DNA of 40,761 nucleotides from CAWBFD01 sp963788115 (GCA_963788115.1 CAWBFD010000001.1:1-40761); one strand, 5' to 3'; positions 9,370 to 18,523 are shown, counted from the stretch's first letter. The notes: generated from the sequence alone by a model not told the origin. Numbers and translations: made by a program.

Positions 9370-9987
9370 TCAGCCCGGGGCCGCCAGGCAGGCTGTGCCA
9401 CCCCCGAGGTTGCAGACGACGACTGTCGACTGGCCGCTCTGCGCGACGCCGAACGTGATCGTGGCGGAGGTGTCCTGGACCTCGATCGCGTTCCCTGCAC
9501 CAACGTTGGTGCCGATATTGCCCCGCCAGAGGGTGAACGAGCTCGACCCCTCGTTTGCGACCTGAAGCTCGAATTGGGGGTCGCCATCTGTCGGCAGGCC
9601 TCGGACCTCGAGGCCCAGCCGGGGTACGGCGAGCACCGTCGCATCGGAGCTGAAGGGCACGGCGCCACTCGTCACGGTTCCCTCGGAAAGCAGTCCGAGC
9701 AGCGTCCCCTCGTCGACGTCGTCGCCGGTGAGTGAGTCGTCGGCGACCTTGGCGGAGCTGATCGCGTTCGGGGCAAGGTCCGGAGCCTTCACGTTCTGAG
9801 CCTTGATGTGCTTGGCGAGGACCGCGTTCCTCGCGATCTCCTTGGACGTGATCTTGTCGGCCGCCCAGGCACTGGTGCCACCGACGGCGACGAACAGCGC
9901 CAGGTAGGCAACCACGGTCGAGTGGCTGGGGCGCTTGCGGGTCGCTCGCCTGAGTCGTCCAGGCCCGTGGGCTTCGCTCTTCCTCAT
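9370..9987 (-). CDS. exported protein of a Thermoleophilia-type surface family
   Basis: The start is taken as the ATG at 9987, six bases after GGAGGTGA; the in-frame GTG at 9996 overlaps that site. The 205-residue protein has a basic N-terminus, a signal or anchor segment (VVAYLALFVAVGGTSAWA), then a linker with imperfect short repeats (ITSKEIARNAVLAKHIKAQN, VKAPDLAPNAISSAKV). It ends in a beta-rich domain with two cysteines. I know this leader-plus-linker pattern from many proteins of Solirubrobacterales genomes, function unknown. A second member lies at 34356-34988. It is probably extracellular and tethered to the membrane. Confidence 0.75.
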   Translation of the reverse strand: MRKSEAHGPGRLRRATRKRPSHSTVVAYLALFVAVGGTSAWAADKITSKEIARNAVLAKHIKAQNVKAPDLAPNAISSAKVADDSLTGDDVDEGTLLGLLSEGTVTSGAVPFSSDATVLAVPRLGLEVRGLPTDGDPQFELQVANEGSSSFTLWRGNIGTNVGAGNAIEVQDTSATITFGVAQSGQSTVVVCNLGGGTACLAAPG

Positions 9988-10114
9988 CCGTCTCACCTCC
10001 GGTGTCCGGGTCGCCGGGGGCGAGGACGCTCAGATCCGAGTGGCTCCCCCCGACTCGGTTCCGATCGATCGGGGCGAGCCTAGCCGATGTACGCGCTGCT
10101 CGGGGCGGCGGCGC

Positions 10115-10728
10115 CTAAAGCATGGAGTCGAGTATGTCCTGCACGTCCTGGACCGTTGTGGTCGGGTTGACGAAGCAGAAGCGCAGGAGGGTCTCGCCCT
10201 GCCAGCTGGTCGGGGCGGTGAGGGTCCGGCCCTGGGCGAGCATCCGATCCGACCAGTCCCGGTAGTCGTCGGGCTGCCACCCCTTCCGCCGGAAGACCAC
10301 GACCGAGAGCTCGGGCTCGAAGACCAGCTCGAGGTGGGGAGCGCCCCGGATCAGCGCGGCGGCCTCGGCGGCGAGCGCGAGGCCGTATTCGATCGCATCG
10401 GCATACGCGCGGGACCCGTGGCTCGCGAGCGAGAACCAGAACGGGAGCCCCCGCGCGCGCCGGGACAGGTGAACGGCGTAGTCGGAGGGGTTCCAATCCG
10501 AGTGGCTCGTGACCGCGTCGATGTACTCGGCATGCTGGGCGAACGCAGCCTTCGCCAGGGTCGGGTCCCGATACAGCAGGGCGGCGCAGTCGACCGGGGC
10601 GAACAGCCACTTGTGCGGATCGACGACGAAGGAATCCGCCCGCTCGATCCCCGCGAACCGAGCGCGAGCGCTCGGGGCGGCGAGCGCCGCGCCGCCGTAG
10701 GCGCCATCCACGTGCATCCAGAGCCGCG
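10115..10728 (-). pseudogene. PLP-dependent (group II) amino-acid decarboxylase, C-terminal segment after a frame break
   Basis: This segment continues the decarboxylase read from 11508 in a different frame. It begins within HVDGAYGG, a pyridoxal-phosphate pocket motif, and contains DPHKWLF with the PLP-binding Lys (codon 10610-10612). The remainder matches the small domain of aromatic-L-amino-acid decarboxylases through to the TAG at 10115. The break lies near 10719-10728: restoring one C in the GGCTC stretch of the minus strand would join the frames as RG-LWMHVDGAYGG. It may be a real mutation or a sequence error. All catalytic parts are present across the two segments. Confidence 0.8.
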
Positions 10729-11508
10729 CTCCTCGCACACCTCCGCGATGCCTTCGAGATCGTCGATGGCGCCCAGGTTGGTGGTCCCGGCCGTCGCCGC
10801 GACCACGCAGGGATCGAGGTCGGACCCATCGAGCGCCCGCCGCAGGGCGGAGCCCAGCATCCGGCCGCGGTCGTCGCCGGGAACCTCGAGCACCTCGAGG
10901 TCCAGGACTCGCGCGGCCAGCCGCAGCGACGAGTGCCCCCCGGCGGTGATCGCGACCGCCTGCCGGCGAGCGGACGCTGAGCGCCGGCTCCGGTGGGTGT
11001 CGCGCCCGACCGCAAGGCCACTGAGATTCCCGGCGGTGCCACCGCTCACGAACACCCCTCCCGCCTCCTCGGGCCACTCGAGCAGGTCGGCGATCCAGCG
11101 CAGGGCCTGGTTCTCCGCGTGGATGGCGCCGGCGCCCTCGATCCACCAGTCGCCGAAGATCGCCGAGGCCGAGACCGCGGCGTCGAAGAGCGTCGACGCG
11201 GTGGTGGGGGCGTGGGGGATGAAGCTGAGAAAGCGCGGGTGGCTGACGTTGACGCAGGCCGGGGCGAGAACCTCACGGAAGATGCGAAAGGCCTCCTCGG
11301 CGCCGAGCCCATCAGCGGTCACCGTCTCTCCGGTGAGCCGCTCGAGGTCACTCTCAGCCGCCGGCGCGTTCAGGGGCTGGGCTTCACCCAGCCGATCCTC
11401 GACGTAGCCGAACACCTCCCGGGCGAGCGCCTGGTCCCGCGGGTCGAACAGGTGCATCTGCGCGGCATCGGCAGGGTCGCCGGGGCTGGGGCTCCTGTCC
11501 GTGGGCAT
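10720..11508 (-). pseudogene. PLP-dependent (group II) amino-acid decarboxylase, N-terminal segment
   Basis: Read from the ATG at 11508, which follows the ABC permease stop by 46 bases. The segment has the family N-terminal helices, the HPRFLSFIP motif, GDWW, and VSGGTAGNLSGL, which binds cofactor phosphate in AADC-like enzymes. The good match ends at GIAEVCEERG, after which this frame becomes nonsense and the other frame carries on. Such enzymes make aromatic amines or related compounds from amino acids, with CO2 release. The gene lies downstream of a drug-type ABC exporter in the same orientation, so co-transcription is likely, though a functional link is only a guess. Confidence 0.8.
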
Positions 11509-11554
11509 GCGCGCGTCAACGCTATCTCGGGGGCCCACCCCGTAGCGCGGTCCT

Positions 11555-12358
11555 TCAGGCCGCTTCGATCTCGGCCTTCCGGAGGCCTCGCCTGGCGAAG
11601 ACCGCGAACAGGGTGACGAAACCGGCCGCCGCGCCGAACGCAAGGAGGATGTGAAACGGGTCGCCGGCCATCAGGCTGCGCGATGCTTCGAGGATCGCGG
11701 TGGCGGGGTTGATCTGGGCGACGGTGGCGATCCAGCCCTCGAGGAGGTCCCGGGTCACGTAGACCGGCGTGGTCATCAGGATCATGAACACCGGGATCTG
11801 CATCGCCGGCGCCGCCTGCAGCGTGCGGAAGCGCAGCATCATGCCGGCGGCGAACAGGAAGGCGGCCACGCCGACGATGAACGCGAGCCCGAACAGGCCG
11901 ACTAGGTCGATCCCGTCGCCGGCGACCGACATCCCGGTGACGAGCGCGATCGCGAACACCATCGCCCACACCAGCAGCATGCGGACGGCCGCGGCAAGCC
12001 CGAAGCCGGCGATCACCGCGGAGCGGTCGCCGGCGGCGAGGAAGAGCCGCCGGGTGAAGCCCGAATCGAAGTCGGCGCCGATCGAGAAGCCGATGAAGAC
12101 GCCGCCGAAAGCCGCCGACTGCAGCAGCACGAAGGCGAACTGGAAGGCGTTGTAGTCGTAGTAGTCGAAGCCGGGCACGCCGGCCACCGCGGAGAGCCCG
12201 CCCGCGAACGCCATGTAGAAGAAGAGCGGGAAGATCAGGGCGGGCAGGATCAGCGCGGGGTTGGTGAACGCCAGGCGGAGGTTCCGCCAGGCCACCGTGC
12301 GGGCCACCGACCAGTAGCGATGGCGACGCGCGGCGGAGCCGGACTCGGGCACGCTCAC
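11555..12358 (-). CDS. ABC-2 type transporter permease
   Basis: This 267-residue protein has six predicted membrane helices in the ABC2_membrane (DrrB-like) layout. The RNLRLAFTNPALILPALIFP segment marks the amphipathic helix and first membrane helix, and AQINPATAILEASRSLM is the typical motif ahead of the last helix. Its GTG start overlaps the stop of the previous permease gene (GTGA), so translation is coupled. It should form the membrane channel together with the permease at 12355-13149, powered by the ATPase at 13158-14219. The three genes are one export operon. Confidence 0.9.
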   Translation of the reverse strand: MSVPESGSAARRHRYWSVARTVAWRNLRLAFTNPALILPALIFPLFFYMAFAGGLSAVAGVPGFDYYDYNAFQFAFVLLQSAAFGGVFIGFSIGADFDSGFTRRLFLAAGDRSAVIAGFGLAAAVRMLLVWAMVFAIALVTGMSVAGDGIDLVGLFGLAFIVGVAAFLFAAGMMLRFRTLQAAPAMQIPVFMILMTTPVYVTRDLLEGWIATVAQINPATAILEASRSLMAGDPFHILLAFGAAAGFVTLFAVFARRGLRKAEIEAA

Positions 12359-13149
12359 GTCCTCACCATCCTCTCCCTCATCGCCAGGGTCGCCCCGCCC
12401 AGGGCGGCGACCAGGATCCCCGCGCCCACCCCGAAGGCGAGCGCGAGCGCCTCCACGTTCCAGCCGTCGATGAAGAGGCTGCGGAAGCCCTCGATGAGGT
12501 AGCTCACCGGGTTGATCGTGGCCAGCGTCTGGAACCAGTCCTGGGCGATCAGATCGCGCGGCATCACGGCCGAGCTGACGAAGAGCAGCACGAACAGCAG
12601 CGGGAAGAGGCCCTGCACGGCCTCGCCCTTCCCCGTGCGCAATCCGACGAAGAGGCCGATCGCGCCGAACGCCGCGGCGACCAGGAACGAGAGGAGGAAG
12701 AGCACGGCGACACCGCCCACCCCGGCCTCCAGGGTGGCGCCGGCGGCGAGCCCGGCGGCGAGGAAGGTGACCGCCTGGATTGCCCCGATCAACAGCACGC
12801 CCGCAAGCTGGCCCGCGAGCAGCGCCGAGCCGCCCATGGGCGTGAGCGCGAGCCGGTTGAAGAACCCGTTGCCGATGTCCTCGGCGAGGTTGGTCCCCGC
12901 GGTGTTGGTGGCGAAGAAGGCGCCCTGCATGAACGGGAACGCGATCACGAACGAGACGTAGGAGTTCGTGGGGAAGCCGGGGATCTCGGTCGCCGCGTCG
13001 AGGCCGCTGGTGTTGATCGCCAGCAGGAAGAGCGGGAAGACCAGCGGCGGCACGATCAAGATCGGCTGGCGGATCGTGCGGATCACGGACCGCCAGGCCA
13101 GGTACTTGGCCTGCGTTCGGGTCGAGCCCTGGGCGAGACCGCCCGCCAC
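12355..13149 (-). CDS. ABC-2 type transporter permease
   Basis: This 264-residue permease has six hydrophobic helices and the DrrB-like signature LATINPVSYLIEGFRSLFIDG before the last helix. A GTG start at 13149 lies 8 bases after the stop of the ATPase gene. Two different permeases in one operon suggest a heterodimeric channel. The closest general relatives are exporters of daunorubicin-type drugs, lipids or polysaccharides; the cargo here is unknown. Confidence 0.9.
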   Translation of the reverse strand: MAGGLAQGSTRTQAKYLAWRSVIRTIRQPILIVPPLVFPLFLLAINTSGLDAATEIPGFPTNSYVSFVIAFPFMQGAFFATNTAGTNLAEDIGNGFFNRLALTPMGGSALLAGQLAGVLLIGAIQAVTFLAAGLAAGATLEAGVGGVAVLFLLSFLVAAAFGAIGLFVGLRTGKGEAVQGLFPLLFVLLFVSSAVMPRDLIAQDWFQTLATINPVSYLIEGFRSLFIDGWNVEALALAFGVGAGILVAALGGATLAMRERMVRT

Positions 13150-13157
13150 CGGCCCGC

Positions 13158-14219
13158 CTACGCTTCCGCGCCGACCGGCTCGCCGGCGGGCTGCTGTGCC
13201 TCGTGCTCGCCCGTCGCCTCCTCGGCCTGGGCGCCCTCGAGCGAGCGCCCGGTCTTGGCGAGGAAGACGTCGTCGAGCGAGGGCGCGTGGAGCTTCAGGT
13301 CGGCGACTCGCACTCCGGCGGAGTCGAGCGCGCGGACCACGTCGGCGAGCTCCTCGGTGCCGTCGGTGAGGCGCACGGCGGCGGCGCCGTCATCGCAGGG
13401 CAGCGTCTCGCCGAAGCGCGTGAGCACGCTCTCGACCTGCTCGAGCCGCTCGGGCTCGACGGGAGTGGCCTCGACGGTCGGGCGACCGATCTCGGCCTTC
13501 AGTGCCGCCGGAGTGCCTTCGGCCACCAACACGCCGCGGTCGATGATCCCGATGCGATCGGCGAGCGCGTCCGCCTCCTCCAGGTACTGCGTGGTGAGGA
13601 ACACCGTGACCCCGTCCTCGCGGGCGAGTCGCTCGACCTCGTCCCAAAGCGCCGTGCGGCTCTGGATGTCGAGGCCGGTCGTGGGCTCGTCGAGGAACAG
13701 GATCCGGGGGCCGTGGACGAGAGCGAGCGCCAGGTCGAGGCGGCGCTTCATCCCTCCCGAGTAACCGCCCACGCGGCGGTCCGCGGCGTCGTCGAGGCCC
13801 ACCCGCCGCAGCAGCTGGGCTCCGCGCTCGCGGATCGTGTCCGCGGGCAGGCCGTGGAGCCCGCCCTGGAGGCGCATGTGCTCGGCCCCCGTCAGGAACT
13901 GGTCGAGCGCCGCCTCCTGGAGCGCGACGCCGATCGCATCGCGAACCAGGCGACCCTCGCGCACCACGTCATACCCGGCGACGGTCGCGCTGCCCTCGGT
14001 GGGCGGGAGCAGCGTGGTGAGGATGTGGACGGTGGTCGACTTGCCGGCGCCGTTCGGGCCAAGGAAGCCATAGATCTCGCCGGGGGCGACCCGCAGGCTG
14101 ATCCCGTCGACCGCCCGCGGCCCCTTCGGGTACACGCGAACGAGGTCTGAGACCTCGATCCCGTGCTCGTCTCGCCGTCCGGCCCCGCCGTTGTTGCTGG
14201 CTGTCTCCGCCGTGCTCAT
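13158..14219 (-). CDS. DrrA-type ABC transporter ATP-binding protein
   Basis: The start is set at the ATG at 14219; an upstream in-frame ATG at 14291 would add 24 residues unlike the family and run through the AT-rich promoter region. The 353-residue protein has Walker A GPNGAGKST, signature YSGGMKRRLDLALAL, Walker B ILFLDEPTTGLD, and TTQYLEEAD with Gln at the H-loop position, which is usual in DrrA-type ATPases. The C-terminal about 100 residues form the DrrA accessory domain ending in an acidic, Gln/Glu-rich tail. It energises export through the two downstream permeases. A MarR gene lies divergently upstream and probably controls it. Confidence 0.93.
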   Translation of the reverse strand: MSTAETASNNGGAGRRDEHGIEVSDLVRVYPKGPRAVDGISLRVAPGEIYGFLGPNGAGKSTTVHILTTLLPPTEGSATVAGYDVVREGRLVRDAIGVALQEAALDQFLTGAEHMRLQGGLHGLPADTIRERGAQLLRRVGLDDAADRRVGGYSGGMKRRLDLALALVHGPRILFLDEPTTGLDIQSRTALWDEVERLAREDGVTVFLTTQYLEEADALADRIGIIDRGVLVAEGTPAALKAEIGRPTVEATPVEPERLEQVESVLTRFGETLPCDDGAAAVRLTDGTEELADVVRALDSAGVRVADLKLHAPSLDDVFLAKTGRSLEGAQAEEATGEHEAQQPAGEPVGAEA

Positions 14220-14362
14220 GGACTCGAAAGCAAGGTACCACGATCGTTGGGATTTTGAACATTTGAGATTGACTAAGTTTGCGTTTATCATTGGACGGCC
14301 TGGCGAACGACGCCGGGTAAGGGGAATGCAGGAGTGGCCGTCCCAAGACCGCCCATGAGGAA
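14220..14362 (+). promoter_or_regulatory. divergent promoter and operator region between drrA-type operon and marR-type gene
   Basis: This 143-base gap is much richer in A and T than its surroundings between about 14245 and 14295. On the minus strand it contains CAAACTTAGTCAATCTCAAA followed by TGTTCAA, giving loosely repeated CAAA and TCAA units. It lies between a MarR-family gene and the exporter that gene is likely to control, so it is a good candidate for MarR operators and both promoters. I cannot assign exact -35 and -10 boxes. Confidence 0.5.
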
Positions 14363-14803
14363 ATGACCGAAACGGTGAGCTATGTGAGCCCGGCCGACGA
14401 GGCCTGGGACGCGTTCCAGGAACTGTTCATGCAGTACCGGCCCCGCATGCTCGAGATCCACGCCGAGTACGAGCTGACGCCACCGCCGGTGGCGCTGGCG
14501 CTGAAGGCGATCGACGAGCCGACCCCGATGGGAAAGATCGCCGACCACCTCTGCTGCGACGGGTCGACGGTCACCTGGATCGTCGATCGGCTGGAGGAGC
14601 GCGGCCTGGTCGAGCGGCAGAACCACCCGCGCGATCGCCGCGTGCGTCTCGTCGCGCTCACCGACGAAGGGCGCAGGATCCGCAACGAGATCCGCGCCAA
14701 GCTCTCCCAACCCCCGCCGGCGATCGCCGCGCTCGCCGAGGAGGATCAGATCGCTCTCCGCGACATCCTCCGGCGGGCGGTCCAGGCGCCGGCCGACGCG
14801 TAG
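14363..14803 (+). CDS. MarR family transcriptional regulator
   Basis: This 146-residue protein has the MarR winged helix: PTPMGKIADHLCCDGSTVTW is the helix-turn-helix, and RQNHPRDRRVRLVALTDEGR is the wing with the conserved Asp-Arg pair. GAGGA precedes the ATG. MarR proteins usually repress a neighbouring efflux or catabolic operon until a small ligand binds. Here the divergent DrrA-type exporter operon is the natural target, through the AT-rich gap upstream. Confidence 0.92.
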   Translation: MTETVSYVSPADEAWDAFQELFMQYRPRMLEIHAEYELTPPPVALALKAIDEPTPMGKIADHLCCDGSTVTWIVDRLEERGLVERQNHPRDRRVRLVALTDEGRRIRNEIRAKLSQPPPAIAALAEEDQIALRDILRRAVQAPADA

Positions 14804-14840
14804 ACCGCGACGGCGGGACCTCGGGGCCGCTGCCGCCCGT

Positions 14841-15339
14841 ATGCGGGGTGTGAAGCCCCAGCCTCGTTCCCGCCATCGCCGTCGCCGCCGCGTTTGCTGC
14901 CGGCTGTGGGGGCGATGATGGCGGCCGGAGCGCCGGTGAGGAACCGGCGCAGGCTCCTGCGGGGGAGGTCCTGAGCCGCGATCCCTACATGGGCGTGTCG
15001 TGCCCGATCGCCAACTCGTTCGCCTGTGATCGCGTCGGGCTCGCGGTGTGGCTCCGCGAGCCCGCGGAGAGGGTCGACGCCGCGATCGCAGGTCGAGAGG
15101 TGGAGCTCGACGACCCCGAGTGGAGCGAGCCCGCCGAGGGCGGCGAGCGGCGCATGTTCGCCGGCTTCCTGCAGCCCGCGGGATTGATCGACGGACCCCT
15201 CGAGGTCACTCCGGACGACGGGCCCGATCGCTGGCTCGGCCGTGAGCCGGTGTCCGCCGCCGTCGAGCTCCGGATCGTCGACGGCGGCGCGACGACTACC
15301 ACGACGGTCGAGGTCGGGCTCTCGCCCGGCTGGGGTTGA
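14841..15339 (+). CDS. putative lipoprotein with an apparent frameshift in its signal peptide
   Basis: The frame ending at 15339 extends upstream of the first ATG (14989) through a clear lipobox stretch, AIAVAAAFAAGCGGDD, and then meets TGA at 14851. ATG at 14841 and GTG at 14850 lie in another frame. Removing one C from the CCCC run at 14856-14859 joins them as MRGVKPSLVPAIAV, a normal lipoprotein signal peptide with lipidation at Cys. The mature part of about 140 residues has a Cys pair near CPIANSFACD and ends in a beta-rich region; I know no family for it. If the shift is real, only the piece from 14989 could be made, without export. Confidence 0.6.
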
Positions 15340-15356
15340 GCCCTTCGACCGTTCGT

Positions 15357-16263
15357 TCAGCAACCGGCGCTGAGACCGGCGCGGTATTCGGCGCTGGAGT
15401 ACCTGGTCGCGTCGCCGGGCTCGCTCCCCGTCCAGACGATCGCCCTGTCGCTGCTGACGGGGATGACCTTGGTGACCACGTGGTCGGCGGGGGGCGGCGC
15501 TCCGAGCACGTTCCCGTCGCGATCACGCCATTCGATTCCCGCGTAGTTGGCCCTGAGCGCCGGGAGGAGCTCGCCGACCGTCGACCCGGGGCCGCCGGCG
15601 CAGTGAAGCGCCTCACCGGGGGCGAACGCATCGGCGGTGGAGACGTACTCCTCGGCTGCGCTCGCCGGGCGCCCGAGCATGATCTCGCCATGACCGGAGT
15701 AGTCGCGTGGGATTCGCAGGCCGATCGGACAGCCGCCGCCACCGGTCACGCACGGGCCCCCGTCGATGCTCTCGATCGACTGAGAATTACCCGAGTCACC
15801 CACGTAGACGACGGTTCCGACGAGGCTGGGCGAGACCGGTGCCAGCGAGAGGTCGATGTCCAGGCCCTCGGCGTCGAATGCCGCATCGAGCTCGTCCTGT
15901 GCCGCAAACGGGTCCGTGACGCGGGCGATGATGTACTCACCGCGGGTCTCGAATCGCACGCCCGCGGCGGCCGAGCCCGAGTCGCCTCCGAGCAGGCCCG
16001 GCACGGTCACGACGATTGCGGCCGCTGCCGCGACGGCGCCGGCAGCGAGAGCGAGCCTTCCCGGACGGGAGCGCCGACCAGCTCCGTGCCGGCGCGCGTT
16101 GCCCATCACGAGAGGTGCCCGCCGGATCGTCGCGAGGAGTCGCGAGGATCTGCTCGAGCAGGAGGTGCGCCTCCGGGCCGTCCGCCAGGGCGTCGAGGTC
16201 GCGGTCGGAGACGGATGCGACCCGAGCCAGGTCGGCGGTCAGTTTGGATCCCTTCGAGGTCAT
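15357..16263 (-). CDS. anti-sigma-factor-like membrane protein, frame broken near 16100
   Basis: The ATG at 16263 overlaps the sigma-factor stop (ATGA). The first about 50 residues (DLARVASVSDRDLDALADGP, then LLLEQILATP) look like the N-terminal cytoplasmic part of actinobacterial anti-sigma-like proteins. That frame then degrades into arginine-rich nonsense, while a +1 frame supplies a basic stretch, one membrane helix (LALAAGAVAAAAAIVVTVPG) and an extracytoplasmic domain of about 200 residues ending at 15357. A single-base shift between about 16080 and 16130 would fuse them into one protein of about 300 residues. Otherwise the 250-residue part starting at 16109 would be made alone. Confidence 0.65.
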
Positions 16264-16937
16264 CGTGCTCCTCCTGTCTCGCGAAGGGGCGCCGGTGCGT
16301 CCCCGGTACTCGGTGAATGTCCGCCCCGGGCCCCCGGTTTCCGCTCTAGCGCGGCGAGCTCGCGAGCGAGGCGCCTCCGGGCCCGGTGCGTGCGGATCTT
16401 GGCGGCGTTGCGTGAGCAGCCGAGCACTGTCGCGAGCTCGGCGGGACCGAGTCCCTCCCAGGCGACGAGACCGAGCAGGTCGCGGTCGTCCGGACGAAGG
16501 CGCGCCATCGCCTGCGTGAGCATGTCGAGCTCCTCAGAGCGCTCCGCCCGGGCCTCGACGGTGGACTCGAGCTCCGCCCTGAGGCGCTCGGAGAGCGCCG
16601 TGCGGCGCGCGTTCCCGCGACGTTGGTTCGCGAGCACGCGCCGCGCCGTGCCATAGAGCCAGAGCGGCGCCTGATCGCCGGTCGGCACTGCGTCGAGGCG
16701 CCGCCAGGCGATCAGAAAGGTCTCCGCAGCAGCGTCCGCCGCGTCCTCGGGTGTGTGGGTGCGGCGAACCGCGTAGCCAAGAAGGCTCGAGAAGTTCGCC
16801 TCGTAGAGCTCGACGAAGCGCTGCTCCGGCGCAAGCTCGGGTTTCTCGGCGACTTCGCTCACCTCCTCACGGGGGGCTGGGGTACGCGGGCGCGTCACGT
16901 CGAGTCCCAGCCCGTACATGAGGTGCATGTCCAGCAC
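16260..16937 (-). CDS. ECF-type RNA polymerase sigma factor
   Basis: This 225-residue protein has sigma region 2 (FVELYEANFSSLLGYAVRRT and TPEDAADAAAETFLIAWRR) and region 4 (RLRPDDRDLLGLVAWEGLGP, then AELATVLGCSRNAAKIRTHR). It directs RNA polymerase to a dedicated promoter set. The GTG at 16937 is the longest start; the conserved domain only begins near residue 35, so a shorter start is possible. Its stop overlaps the next gene, which looks like its membrane-bound partner, so that protein probably controls its activity. Confidence 0.9.
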   Translation of the reverse strand: MLDMHLMYGLGLDVTRPRTPAPREEVSEVAEKPELAPEQRFVELYEANFSSLLGYAVRRTHTPEDAADAAAETFLIAWRRLDAVPTGDQAPLWLYGTARRVLANQRRGNARRTALSERLRAELESTVEARAERSEELDMLTQAMARLRPDDRDLLGLVAWEGLGPAELATVLGCSRNAAKIRTHRARRRLARELAALERKPGARGGHSPSTGDAPAPLRETGGAR

Positions 16938-16997
16938 GCGCGGATCGGTTTCCGGACTTGATCGGCGTCGGCTCGTTGGAGTCCCAGCGCGGCCGTG

Positions 16998-17714
16998 TCA
17001 GGTTGGTCGTTGCTCCTGTGGAGGCGGCGGGCTCGGATAACGGCTCGCGGCCGCATCCGCGAACTCCCCGACGCGACCGAGCAGCTCGCGCAGCTCGCCG
17101 ATCAGGCGGGCGCGCTCCTCGAGGATCGCCTGCGCATCGCCCTCGAGCTCGCGCACGCGTGCCTCGGCGGCTTCGCGAGTCTCGCGGGCCTCGCGCTGCG
17201 CGGCCTCGCGCACCTCCCGGGCCTCCCCGGCGGCCGCCTCGCGCACCTCCCGGGCCTCATGCGCCGCGTCGTCGCGGAGCTGGCGGGCCTCCTGCTCGGA
17301 CGCCTCGCGGAGCTGCTCCGCCTCCTGCGTCGCGCTCTGGATCCGGTCGTCGGCCTGCGCGCGCGAGCGGCGGGTGATCTCGTCGGCCGTCTCGTGAGCG
17401 CGCTCGAGGAGCCCTCTGGTTTCGTCCGTGACCTCCTCGAGGGCGTGCCGCACCGCGGATTCCGGAGCCGCGGTGATCTGTAGCTCTGCCAGCACCCGGT
17501 TGACGCGGCTCACGTATTCATCGACCGCCGCGCGGTCGTAGCCCCGCATGGCCGTCGCGAACCGCACGTCGCGCAGCTTGGCGATCTCGGCGTCGGGCAC
17601 GCGGCTGCGGATGCGAGCGCGGGCCGGCGCCTCTTTCCTTGGCTCTCCAGCCTCGATGGGCGCACGGTACCGCAGGGGTGCAGGGATAAGCGGCGGCGAG
17701 GACCCAAACGTCAT
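16998..17714 (-). CDS. DivIVA-like coiled-coil protein
   Basis: The core has the DivIVA signature FATAMRGYDRAAVDEYVSRV, followed by a long coiled coil rich in Glu, Ala and Arg with repeated ARQLRDDAAHEAREVREAA-like units, and a proline-rich tail. Such proteins mark curved membranes or act as scaffolds in cell division and growth. The start is uncertain: I use the ATG at 17714, giving about 238 residues, but no clear ribosome binding site supports it and the longer frame to 17789 looks unlike the family. The gene is convergent with none of its neighbours and appears monocistronic. Confidence 0.75.
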   Translation of the reverse strand: MTFGSSPPLIPAPLRYRAPIEAGEPRKEAPARARIRSRVPDAEIAKLRDVRFATAMRGYDRAAVDEYVSRVNRVLAELQITAAPESAVRHALEEVTDETRGLLERAHETADEITRRSRAQADDRIQSATQEAEQLREASEQEARQLRDDAAHEAREVREAAAGEAREVREAAQREARETREAAEARVRELEGDAQAILEERARLIGELRELLGRVGEFADAAASRYPSPPPPQEQRPT

Positions 17715-17812
17715 CCACGCGGGAGACTGGCTCGTCAAGCTGCTGGCGGTCGCGGTGATCGTCAGCGTTTGGCAGTGAGTGTGGGGCAAGGCCCGCAGCT
17801 ACCGTCTGGGGG

Positions 17813-18448
17813 GTGGCCGCTAGCGAGGTAAGCCATCCGTTCTTCGCTCGCTTCTTCGATCGCTTCGCGGGCAAGGACAAGGGCCGGGGCGAGGACGACC
17901 TGCGGCGCGAGCTGCTCGCCGGGCTCTCGGGCCGGGTGGTGGAGGTCGGTCCCGGCAACGGGATCAACTTCGAGCACTACCCGGCGACGGTGAGCGAGCT
18001 CGTGGCGGTGGAGCCCGAGCCCTACCTGCGGGGCCAGGCAGAGCGGGCCGCAGGCTCGTTCGCCACCCCGATTCGAGTCGTGGACGGCACCGCCGAGGCG
18101 CTGCCGCTAGAGGCCGGCTCGGCGGACGCAGTCGTCGTCGCCGGCGTCCTCTGCTCGGTTGCGGACCAGGCCGCCGCGCTGGCGGAGTTCAGGCGTGTGC
18201 TGAGCCCCGGCGGAGAGCTCCGCTTCTACGAGCACGTCCGCTCGAGCCGGCCCCGGTTCGCCCGCTACCAGGACGCGGTCGCCCTGGTTTGGCCCCGGCT
18301 GATGGGCGGCTGCCAGCCGAACCGAGAGACGCTCGCCGCGATCGAGCGCAGCGGGTTCCGGATCGAGCGCTACCGCGGCTTCGGCTTTCCCCGGGACGCG
18401 CGCGCCTACCCGGTCGCGCCACGGATCCTCGGCGCCGCCCGCGCGTAG
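17813..18448 (+). CDS. class I SAM-dependent methyltransferase
   Basis: This 211-residue protein starts with GTG at 17813. Motif I is VVEVGPGNGINFEHY, followed by AVEPEPYLR (motif II), the ALPLEAGSADAVVVAGVLCS acidic motif, and RVLSPGGELRFYEHVRS. The pattern is that of METTL7/UbiE-like methyltransferases acting on small molecules or lipids. There is no signal peptide. The substrate cannot be told. It stands between the DivIVA-like gene (divergent) and a convergent VOC gene. Confidence 0.87.
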   Translation: MAASEVSHPFFARFFDRFAGKDKGRGEDDLRRELLAGLSGRVVEVGPGNGINFEHYPATVSELVAVEPEPYLRGQAERAAGSFATPIRVVDGTAEALPLEAGSADAVVVAGVLCSVADQAAALAEFRRVLSPGGELRFYEHVRSSRPRFARYQDAVALVWPRLMGGCQPNRETLAAIERSGFRIERYRGFGFPRDARAYPVAPRILGAARA

Positions 18449-18512
18449 GACTACACCTCAGATCGAATCCGGTGGAGAGCGTGACTGCAACGCGAGCCTC
18501 GCTCACGTAAGG

Positions 18513-18523
18513 CCCCCCCCCCC
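18513..18523 (+). repeat. homopolymer run of 11 C
   Basis: Eleven consecutive C residues lie between the ends of the methyltransferase and VOC genes. It is intergenic and probably has no coding effect. Such runs are prone to slippage in cells and to length errors in sequencing. Confidence 0.95.

Noticed and set aside
9935..11407. A 490-codon plus-strand open frame over the decarboxylase
   Set aside because: It mirrors the decarboxylase coding strand; the product is Arg/Pro-rich without recognisable motifs.
17548..17778. A 76-codon plus-strand frame ending in a hydrophobic stretch (WLVKLLAVAVIVSVW)
   Set aside because: It is antisense to the DivIVA-like gene for most of its length and lacks a start signal; the hydrophobic end is probably chance.
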